In this document: one piece after another, positions 55,049 through 64,000 of the stretch
Layout of the letters: each line of letters starts with the position of its first letter
Position numbering within the stretch: the first letter of the stretch is position 1
Origin: Apoderus coryli
Lineage: Eukaryota; Arthropoda; Insecta; Coleoptera; Attelabidae
Assembly: GCA_911728435.2 (NCBI GenBank)
Contig: OU452206.1
Location: 14,724,297-14,788,296 of the forward strand
DNA length: 64,000 bases
Direction of reading: 5' to 3'
Notes under the pieces: generated by a model
Told to the model about the DNA's origin: nothing
The model's database searches: none
What the model saw: only the letters and a program-made list of their open reading frames with translations
Made by a program: the position numbers and the translations under genes

Positions 55049-58000
55049 ATGTATAATAGAACAGCAATTTTAATTCTAACAATTTCAATATTTTTAAATA
55101 TATTTTTATATAAAACAATAAATAAAAATAATAATTTAGTAAAAATATGTGAAATAAACAAATGCCCATATTGTTTCGGTTCAAATTTGTGTATTAATTT
55201 TACAAATGACGATATTAACCTGGATAGCAGCACTTTTGTCAAAATGTTCAACAACTATTTCAGTGTGAAAAATGTATATTTTGCGAAATTTAACTTAGAA
55301 AATGTTGTGTTGAAAAAGTTGGGACATAATAGTGTTTTAAGTGAATTCGACTATGAAATGGATAACTATAATATTACAATCAACTTCAATCAGATACTAA
55401 ACAAATTAGAAACAATTAACACTGATTTTAATAATCCTTTTATAATATGCGAGAATAATCAAGCAGTTAATAGACTTTTCCTAGAACAATTTGGTAAATA
55501 TATTTTATTTCTGTTAAAAGTAAAACCAATATCTGCTTTTTACAAAAATAGGCAGAATCTTCTGCCACAGCTTTCTTTAGACAAGCCATGAAACAGTATA
55601 TTTGACAACGTCGAGTTCCAGTTCATCTGTTTTTGTTTACATTACAACACGCTGTCTAACTAAATCAGTGCTTATTGCGTTTAATTGAAAGTGCTTTGTT
55701 TATTACTCTTGTACCGGACGGCATAGTGTTTGTCGTATAACTAAGCGGTGGAAGTGTCTTTTGTACGAGGGTTTTGTATGTATATTTAAGAATTATTACA
55801 ATTAATAAATTCAGCTGGATTTTTAGTACATGATTTTTTTTATTTCTGATTCTTGGTTTTTAGTCGATTTTAATATGCCTTCAGCGTGCCTGGATGTAAA
55901 TCCAACAAGAGCAACATAGCAAACTAATAACAGTTTTTCTATTTCCAAAGATGATCATTTAAAACAGAAATGGTTACAGGCTATTCCTAGATCTAATTTT
56001 AACCCATCAAAAACCGCGGGAGTTTGTTGTAAACACCCTGAAAACCGCGGGAGGATAATTACGTTCAACAAAAATTCCCTATAAACCTACACTTTACAAT
56101 TCTAGGTTACAAAATAGTTTCCAATTATTTTCGTTGCGACCGCTCACCGGCCGAGTATGTAGAATAGACTGGTTTACCAACTGTATTGCGGTGTTGCCAT
56201 TGTCTGTTCATGGCTTGTCTAAAGAAGGCTGTGGCTCTGCATTAACGTGATGAAATATTGGAGTAGTGAGCCTGAATTTGTTTTATATTTATAGCTATGT
56301 ATAATGACAGTGTCATATGGACGTTTCTACACATCAACGTAGAACCGCTGATCATTCAAATGTTCTCTAATGGACCCGTACCAAAAATTTATGGATTTTG
56401 CGGAAGAATTATGGTCGTCAATAATTCTGGTGTGCCTTTAAATTATATCCGGAATTATAGTTGGTATGACAGGGCTTATGTTGCATACCAACTTTTAAGA
56501 GCTGTTCATTATTTCACTGATGATGGTCATGGAAGTTTTCGATTGTATTTAACTGATATTTCACCAGATAACATTGTATTTGATAGACAATCATTACAAA
56601 TTACTTTTGTCGATTTGGGTAACGTTATTTTGAAACTTAAATCTGAGAAAGGTAAACATAATCTAGTAATGTACTTCGTAAACAAACATTTTGTAGCAAA
56701 ATAATGAGGTTATAATTTTTTTTATACTTTTAAATTCTTGAAAAATATATTTCTGCCGAAAAAGACCCTTTGAAACTTCACTAAAGAAACAAAATAAAAA
56801 AAAAGAGGTTAATGGTAGTACACTATGTTTATAATGTGCGTATTTCAGTTAGCACTACTCACACTAGTCAGAATTTTCAAGGTGATGGATTTGGTTTTAG
56901 TTCTAATGAAATTTGTTCAAGCGATATCAGTGATCATAACGTTTTTGCAGTATGTCAGGTAAAATTTAATAATAAGATAAAGTTTACTTTTGATTTAAGT
57001 CAAGGCCCATTTAGCCAACGTGTTTGTATAACACACAAATCACAGTGAATAAGTTTTAGTCCTAATGTTTGTCACATAATAAGTGTATAATGCGTAACAA
57101 CAGCGAGTGGTTTATCCAACATATAAAAGGCATATGAACATTTGTTTTTTATAAAAACAATTGTTTTTATTTGTTATTCTAATCATTGTTAAAAAAAAAA
57201 CGTTTCAACAAAAACGTACGAGTACTTTTTATAACGTACAAATCAAAAACCAACAATGACAATGACGCCTGCGCATGTTTCCATTCGTCGTGATCACACT
57301 GATAAAAGTTCAAATACTTGAACATTCAGAGTTATGACTATGCATTACAACTTGTAACCTAAACGTTATCAATAGACCTTTGAATATAAAGTGACTTATA
57401 TTCAAAACAATAAACAGAACATATTTTAACTAGTTTGTGATTGTGATTATAGTTATACACTAAACAAATTGTTATGCTTTTTCGTTGGCTTAATCTGCCT
57501 TAACCAAACCCAATTACAAGACAAATTACACATTTAAATAAGAATTTAAGCCAATATCATAATATGCTCTTCAACTTAATCAATTTCTCACTAAAATAAT
57601 GTTCGTTCTTGTGAATGTTATTATACGAGTAGTTATTCCATTGTTGTCATTATTTTGTAACGTTATTTTCATTTTAAGTTTTTGTTTAGGAAAATTATAC
57701 CTATTAATAATGACTATTATTTTTAACAACGAAATACTTATCGGAGCGGATGAGAAACTAAAGTGCTGGAAAGAATACACCGCAAATTAAACTTCAAAAG
57801 AACGGAAGAGCTGTTGGTCGTGACAATTTGCACGCAGAAACCTTTAAACACGCAGCTGCCGAGAACGGGGTTGGTCTAAATCTCATTACCACAATATTCA
57901 ACCGAATGTACAGAGTCGGAAAAATCCCCTCGGACTGGCTGATATCCACTTTTGTCACTTTGCCAAAGAAGAACAATGCATCACAATGTGACGAATACCG

Positions 58001-60157
58001 CATGATTAGTTTGATGTCCCACGCCTTGAAGATATTCTTACGGATCATCCATACACGTATATACAAAAAGTGTGAGAATCTGGTTGATCGTTCGCAATTT
58101 GGCTTTAGAAACGGAATGGGAACCCGAGAAGCTCTTTTCTCTTTGAATGTACTGACTCAGAGATGTAGGGATATGAATGCCGATGTATTCGCATGCTTTA
58201 TTAACTATAACTTTACTGGTATCAAACAGCAACAATCAAAATCAAAGAGTCCACATCAGAGGAGATAGCAATAAGAAGAGGCGTGCGACAAGGTATTGTC
58301 TCCCTTGCTGTTTACCCTCTACTCTAAGGCGGTGTTCAACGAAGCTCTCGAGAATACAACTGCAGGCATGAAGATCAACGTTACGCAGATGATACCGTGG
58401 TAATAGCCGGTAGCCTACCAGAACTTCAATCTCTTATGGACCTTATTGTGGAATATAGCGAGCAATTCGGCCTTTATATGAATAGGTCCAAAACCAAACT
58501 ATTGATATTCTCAAAAACACAGAGAAACGCCAGCCTAAGACTCCATGGAGAGATTATTGAACATGTTTCATCTCTAAGATACCTGGGCGCGCTCGTCAAC
58601 CAGCAATGCAATCCAAAACTCGAAAGCAGATCAAGAATTGAACAAGCGCGGAAAACTCTGAACAGCATGAGGACATTTCTGGCAAACCGAAACCTCAGCC
58701 TGGAACTCCGGACCAGAATACTTCGCTGTTACATCTTTCCTGTTCTTTTGTACGGATGCGAGAGTTGGACCATGGATGTGACCACAGAAAAGAGAATCTA
58801 TGCGTTCGAAATGTACGCCTACAGGCGAATGCTGCGAGTAGAGGTCCTACAGCAAATGGGTAACCATAAAGAACTCCTCACGACAATCAAGGAGAGAAAG
58901 CTGCAATACCTGGGACATATCATGAGGGGCGAGCGATATAATAATAATAATAAGTTTAATTGCAGTTCAGAAAATAAATTACAATACCGTACTTAATTTT
59001 ATCCTAAACATAGAACTACAAAATGGTCTAGATGGCAGTAAGACTGATTTCAAAATCTAGGCCAGAGATTCTCCGCCTGATAATAGAGGGGAAGATCGAA
59101 GGAAAACGGTCGGTCGGTCGGCCGTAGACAGAATTCATGGTTGAGAGACTTGCGCAGATGGCTCGGACCGACGTCTATTGAAATTTTCAGAGCTGCGGTT
59201 TCTCGTGCGACAATAGCCATTTGGATCGCCAATCTTCGTAGGGAGACGGCGTCGTAAGAAGAAGAATTATTTTTGATTTAATACATGCATGCATTCAAGC
59301 TTGTTGATATCGAAGGCCAAATATCTAATGCGGTCTATAGTTTAAAACGAATCAATTCATGATTAAATGCAATGAGGCACTCTGAATTGTTGAAGCCACC
59401 AGTGAATCGAATGATAACTCCAAGCGTATGAAGAGAGCGGTATATACATGAAACGACAACAATCTGTCAAGAATTACACTATTAATTGGATATGCATTCA
59501 GTAGCGTTTCACATCTTCTTGTTAGCACTTCAGTGTCAATAAATTGGGCTGTCTCTGCACACAATTATTGAAGGTGTCATCCGCAAAAAGTAAACTGAAA
59601 CTCGATATACCTATTAGCGATTATATCGTTAGTATATGGCAAACATCAAAGGCGCAAAATTACGGCCTTGTGGAGCACCGCTAATCGCTAAACATTAATT
59701 CACATTGAAATTGAGATACTTAAACTCATTACATTGTCTTGTCGCAACTTACTCCATGTTACTTTTTTATTATCGATGAATAGAAGCTTTGGCACATCAC
59801 ACAAACTTTGGTAAAGGGGTAAAACGTGTTTTACTAATTTCAAACATATATCACAATGACTGATGCTTTGCGATATGATGAGATTACGAAAAATGGTACA
59901 GTTGATATTATGTTAATTGATTTCAGTTATTGTTGTCAACAAATTCTCCTTGGCCAATGATGCAAGGCGGATTACTACATACTCCACCCGAGGAAATTAG
60001 AGAAAAACACGACGAATTGGTGGAAACTATAGAATATTGCGTCAGTTCAATACCTAATGGGAAAAGATCGAGATTTGATCTAAGTAGGCAAATTCAGACA
60101 AGTATTAGGAACATATTGAAAAAACTTTCTAATAATACATACATTTTGATAAAATAA
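55049..60157 (+). CDS. Divergent protein kinase domain 2 (DIPK2A/DIA1)-like secretory-pathway protein
   Basis: Four exons, 55049-55493, 56295-56651, 56849-56958 and 59927-60157 (TAA), give 380 residues. The N-terminus, MYNRTAILILTISIFLNIFL, is a signal-anchor or signal peptide. It is followed by NKCPYCFGSNLCINF, matching the Cys-rich CPxCFGxxxC motif of the DIPK/FAM69 group. Exon 2 carries the divergent kinase core: HINVEPLIIQMFSNGPVPKI, AYQLLRAVHYF, LYLTDISPDNIVFD (an HRD-like loop with Asp-Ile-Ser) and ITFVDLGNV (DFG-like Asp). The C-terminus has LLLSTNSPWPMMQGGLLHTP. Vertebrate DIPK2A is a Golgi/secreted protein of ~430 residues with debated kinase activity. Intron 1 (0.8 kb) has nothing recognised; the last intron (3 kb) holds two LINE fragments. 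AATAAA at 60194 follows the stop. Confidence 0.85.
57783..59262 (+). mobile_element. 5'-truncated RTE-type LINE reverse transcriptase
   Basis: Reads NGRAVGRDNLHAETFKHAAA, LKIFLRIIHTRIYKKCENLV (about 58023-58082), then RYADDTVVIAGSLPELQSLM (about 58382-58441) with the YADD motif, GLYMNRSKTKLLIFSK, CESWTMDVTTEKRIYAFEMY and RKLQYLGHIMRGERY. It ends with a Gly/Arg-rich tail (GKIEGKRSVGR) and a SWLRDLRRWLGPTSIEIFRA-like segment to about 59255. These are the blocks of RTE-like elements common in insects. Frameshifts at about 58205 and 58330 and a short insertion at about 58940-59035 (ATAATAATAAT...) inactivate it. Confidence 0.85.
59330..59720 (-). mobile_element. Jockey-type LINE reverse-transcriptase fragment
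   Basis: On the minus strand about 59700-59610 reads LAISGAPQGRNFAPLMFAIY, matching the 'GVPQGSxLGPLLFxIYxND' palm block. Near 59560-59380 comes CAETAQFIDTEVLTRRCETL. It is short and broken by stops. Confidence 0.6.
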
Positions 60158-60624
60158 GTAGATAATGTACATACAGGTAAATAATTTCATATTAATAAAG
60201 ATTATGAACGTATAACAATCGTTCTTTATTCCAAGCGATCTACGCGACAAAAAAAAGTTTGCATAAACCCTTTAAGCTTATCGATTGATACTTCCCTAAT
60301 TGATAAATCCACTTGCGACATAAAAGTAGACGTAAATCTTAAGTCAATTACATGAGTCTTTAAATACATTCCAGGAATATTTAAATTATCTAACTACTAT
60401 GGGTATTATTAGGAAATACCTAGCCATATTTTGGTAGATAATTCAATTTACAAATACTGTAATCCTTATTACGTAGAAAAAATGACTTTGAGTCAATTTA
60501 ACGGGATTAGGTGAAGCCTTACTGCATTATATAAAATATAACGAAGAACATAAAGCAAAACAGTGTTGACACTCTAGTTAGTCGATATAAATCTGCTGTT
60601 GAGAAAATTCTAATTAAAAAGAAA

Positions 60625-63600
60625 ATGGTTTTTAATTTCCGCGTATTTAAAAAACAATCACCAAATGGAAAACTTACCATTTATTTGGGCAAGAGAGACT
60701 TTGTTGATCATATTTCTGGAGTTGAACCAATAGGTAACGTAATTTTGGCTTAGAAAATATAACTGAATAGTAAATAATTTATACAGGGTAATGTTCGCTT
60801 TTTGGGAAAATAGTCGGAAGTAATTACACTAGTAATAATAATAATTTTGCCTATGAACAACAACCCCTAAATGCAAAATTATTTGAACATTTTTTGGCTA
60901 GAATGCGTAACTTACGGTGAAAATTACTCGCCTGCTTGGCGGTCCATTGACCAATCGTAAATATCAACGATTGCTTTGAAATCATTGTATATTATTCTTC
61001 TTTCTGGCACTTGTTTGCGTCTCGCGCTTTTCGCCTTACGAGCAACTTTGAACTTAATGTCTTTAAATAGATCGAACTTGATTTGATACTCATTATAATA
61101 CTTTTCTTGGAGTAATTTCCCCGTTAAACTCCATATCGTTTTTATAGTAAAATCATTGTACTCTTCACCATTCTGCTTCTTCATCTTACAAGCCCAATCT
61201 TGGAGTATGGCTGCAAGTTCTCTAATCTGTGTTTCCTCTGTTAAAATATAGTTCCTTTCTTTACAAAAGAATTGCCAGATACGAGGCACGTTTTTTTAGT
61301 AAGTACCGTTTTTCGATTCCGCCGCCGCAGCGCTACGGTCGGCGTTCCGCGCTGGTTACCTACATCTCTTGTCTGCGCACTGACGCCATTACAGTCTGAT
61401 TCCGCATTGTATACGTTGTTTACTAAGTGTTTAAGATGCCTCCGACAATCGTGAGTCCCGCCGATTGTGAAGTACGGGCTGTTATACGATTTCTTAGTGC
61501 TAAAGGCGTAAAACCGATCGATATTCATCGTGAGATCTGTGAAGTTTACGGACAAAACATTATGAGTGATGGAATGGTAAGGAAATGGGTGAGACCATTT
61601 AAAGATAGATGGCCGCACAAATGTGCATGATGAAGAACGGAGTGGGCGTCCTTCAGTCGTTAATGAAGATTTGGTGCAGAAAGTGGAGGAAAAGGTGAGA
61701 GAAAACAGACGCTTTACAATTTCATCAATGTGCGACTGCTTTCCTCAATATTCTCGTAGTGTTTTGTATCGCATTGTGACCGAGAACTTGAATTACCGGA
61801 AATTGTGTTCACGTTGGGTTCCAAAAATGTTGACGGATTTGCACAAAACCCAACGTTTAGGCAGTGCATTGACTTTCCTTGAGCGGTACCATAATGAAGG
61901 TGAAGATTTTTTAGACCAAATTGTTACTGGTGACAATCCATGGAATGGCGACATTCATCATCACCCAAAAGAGTGAAGTTTAAGCAAACAATTTCTGCCC
62001 GAAAATCATGTGCACAGTTTTTTGGGACCGAAAAGGAGTATTGCTAGTGGAGTTTCTGCCTCGTAATGAGACAATCAATGCAGCGTCTTATTGTGAGACA
62101 TTGAACAATCTGCGTCGTGCAATCCAGAACAAAAGACGTGGCAAGTTGAGTAAGGGTATCGTTTTGCTGCATGACAATGCCCGTCCACATGTGGCTAATC
62201 AGACCAAAGATCTCATCAAATCTTTTAAATGGGAAACTCTAGATCATCCTCCATACAGCCCTGATCTGGCGCCCAGCGACTACCATTTGTTCCTGCACTT
62301 GAAGAAACACCTGGGTGGTCAGCGTCTTCAAGACGATAACGAAGTCAAAATATTTGTGATACAGTGGTTAACAAGTCAGGCGGCAGAATTTTATGAGGAG
62401 GGTATTCAAAAACTGGTGCCACGTTATGACAAGTGCCTCAATATTCACGGAAATTATGTAGAAAAGTAGATTAAGGTACAGGCTTTCATGTAAAAATAAA
62501 ATTATTGCGATATCTTTGCACGTGTTTTTTTAATTCCAAAACGGTACTTACTTAAAAAACATGCCTCGTATATTGCGTGCTATTTTTGGCAATATAAACC
62601 CACTGATTATTGAGTTCATGTAGGACGTACAAGATTGAGAGGGAGGATATTATAACCATTGCTTTATCCTGGACTAAAAGAAAATCAATCAATTGGATAT
62701 AAGACAGTTGGAGATTATTTAAAATTTTGTTACTTAATTAAATTAATCGCTCCAGATGGCGTGGTTGTCATTGACAACGACTACAAAGACCGTAAGGTGT
62801 ACGGTCAGATAATTTGTAGTTTCCGGTATGGTCGGGAAGAGGACGAAGTGATGGGATTAAATTTCCAAAAGGACTTGTATTTAGCTAGCGAACAAGTGTA
62901 TCCACCACCTGAAAAATCTAACACAACCACGAAATTACAAGACAGACTAACACGAAAATTGGGTGACAACTGTTACCCGTTTACGTTCACACTACCGCCT
63001 AGTGCTCCTGCATCAGTTACTTTACAGCCAGGTAATAATGAATTTCATCCAATCCTTGTTTCTATATGAGTACCTATGTTTAATCCTAGGATCAGATGAC
63101 GAAGGCCAGCCATGTGGTGTTCACTACTACGTCAGACTGTTTATCGGTGAAAGTGAGACTGATCGTTCCCATAAACGCAGCACTGTAACAATGGCGATTA
63201 GAAAGGTGCAGTATGCGCCGTCGAAACAAGGTCGCCAACCGTGTACTGTGGTACGAAAGGATTTCATGTTGAGTCCTGGCGAATTGGAGTTAGAGGTCAC
63301 ACTGGATAAACAGGTACCTACCAGATAATCTTATTGTAATCTTATTCATTTTCTTATTTGTCCTTGATCCAATGAAAGAAATTCAACTGCATAGAAATTT
63401 TTCGTTAGTAACTTAATTATTACGATTTAGCTCTATCACCATGGTGAAAAAATTGCAGTAAACATCTGCGTGCGAAACAATAGCAACAAAGTGGTGAAAA
63501 AGATCAAAGCAATGGTCCAACAAGGCGTCGATGTTGTTCTTTTCCAAAATGGACAGTATCGCACTACTGTCGCAAGTGTTGAAACACAGTAAGTTAGTTT

Positions 63601-63784
63601 TAAACTATCAATCATTATGTACTTAATTAAATTATTACAGAGAAGGATGTCCGATTAATCCTGGTTCTACTCTACAGAAAATCGTTTATTTGCTACCATT
63701 GTTGTCGTCGAACAAAAATAGACGTGGTATTGCTTTAGATGGACAGTTGAAGCAACAAGATACAAATCTGGCTTCTACTACACT
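60625..63784 (+). CDS. Arr1: Arrestin 1 (visual/antennal arrestin); 3' end outside window
   Basis: Six exons in view: 60625-60733, 62756-63031, 63090-63313, 63431-63588 and 63641-63784 are five with the full set below, and the remaining C-terminal exon(s) lie beyond the window. The start is [20 protein letters not shown] with the [17 protein letters not shown] phosphate-sensor strand. [40 protein letters not shown] and [20 protein letters not shown] complete the N-domain. [20 protein letters not shown] and [20 protein letters not shown] are in the C-domain. About 304 residues are visible of ~365-400 expected. It binds phosphorylated rhodopsin and other receptors and stops G-protein signalling. 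[14 protein letters not shown] favours Arr1 over Arr2. The 2-kb intron 1 holds a mariner element inserted in another open frame. The count to rely on is five coding exons in view. Confidence 0.93.
61282..62568 (+). mobile_element. Mariner transposon, 1,287 bp, with ~30-bp inverted repeats and TA target duplication
   Basis: The ends CGAGGCACGTTTTTTTAGTA (61282) and inverted CGAGGCATGTTTTTTAAGTA (ending 62568) match at all but a few positions and continue AGTACCGTTTT. TA lies on each side. The length is standard for mariner. It sits in Arr1 intron 1. Confidence 0.95.
61436..62469 (+). pseudogene. Inactivated mariner transposase
   Basis: Reads [20 protein letters not shown] and [11 protein letters not shown] (paired helix-turn-helix), then [20 protein letters not shown] after a frameshift near 61615. 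LDQIVTGD follows (first catalytic Asp) with a deletion and frameshift near 61935-61980 that removes the residues after GD. Then come [17 protein letters not shown] (second Asp) and [20 protein letters not shown] (third Asp, the D34D mariner signature). The three catalytic Asp remain, but the frame is broken at least twice, so it is not autonomous. Confidence 0.92.
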
Positions 63785-64000
63785 GTAAGTAAACACACGT
63801 CATATTTCTTCAAAAGGTGTATAATCTCACTGTATTTTTCATCTAAAGATGCTTGAGTTGTCAGTTAAGGAGGGCCAATATGCACGAAAAAAAAAAACTG
63901 CATGCGAGTAGGTGCCTTAAGAAATACTTTTTTACTCTGGAAATTAAAACATTAACAAGTAGAAATTTTTTTCTAATCTCTTCGGCAACCCTGTTTAGTC
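63785..64000. other. Arrestin intron, nothing recognised
   Basis: Begins with the donor GTAAGTAAAC after arrestin exon 5 and runs to the window end without an acceptor that restores the arrestin frame. Confidence 0.4.

Larger units (their letters stand above)
60924..62619 (-). pseudogene. 134-codon open frame of a Crypton/tyrosine-recombinase-like element, split by a mariner insertion
   Basis: Minus-strand parts 62619-62571 and 61279-60924 become one uninterrupted 135-codon frame (stop included) when the mariner and one TA duplication are disregarded. The sequence includes [20 protein letters not shown] and [20 protein letters not shown], similar in pattern to the core-binding region of Crypton-type tyrosine recombinases ('W....kk.dG..Y...Ti...'). 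The catalytic R-H-R-Y part is not present. The family call is tentative; the interruption is clear. Confidence 0.5.

Overview
The window is a stretch of a repeat-rich, AT-rich animal nuclear genome, almost certainly an insect. The genes have small exons with GT/AG introns. Proteins such as Rpn8, ATP synthase delta, RpS8 and a visual arrestin read very close to their insect counterparts, and the introns carry insect-type mariner, maT/Tc3-like, RTE, Jockey/CR1-like and BEL/Pao debris. The order of insect cannot be fixed from sequence alone.

Layout. 122-1409: decayed pogo-like DNA transposon. 1917-8299 (+): 3' part of a long secreted leucine-rich-repeat gene (artichoke/chaoptin-like). 8900-10092 (-): proteasome lid subunit Rpn8. 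10933-11581 (-): mitochondrial ATP synthase delta. 13707-21937 (+) and 25633-28925 (+): two tandem CTP:phosphocholine cytidylyltransferase genes with very different intron content. 28926-33673: transposon-rich gap with a LINE tail that has clear target duplications. 33674-39195 (-): PELP1/RIX1-like ribosome-biogenesis protein with an acidic tail. 41320-42529 (-): ribosomal protein S8 with a candidate intronic C/D snoRNA. 44028-48859 (+): DGAT1. 49448-52062 (+): autophagy protease Atg4. 53522-55009 (+): RS-domain nuclear protein. 55049-60157 (+): DIPK2-like secretory-pathway kinase-fold protein starting only 39 nt after the RS gene stops. 60625 to the window end (+): arrestin 1, with its last coding part outside the window. 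Exon coordinates were worked out by hand from splice sites and reading-phase continuity. All gene models with both ends in view keep phase across every intron.

The genes are mostly unrelated housekeeping functions and do not form an operon-like system. The two cytidylyltransferases and DGAT1 both act in lipid synthesis (phosphatidylcholine and triacylglycerol).

The most unusual structure is not a gene. At least seven sites carry a tiny palindromic insertion of 16-32 bp beginning CA and ending TG, flanked by 7-bp target duplications (five perfect, two 5 of 7). Two terminal-sequence families are present, starting CATTGTCTTTA and CACAGCTAACAT, and one copy sits inside the other. A paralogous MITE copy in the same window gives the exact empty site for one insertion. 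No insertion is longer than 32 bp, which fits either extremely short MITEs or excision footprints of a transposon that cuts well inside its own ends, as P elements do.
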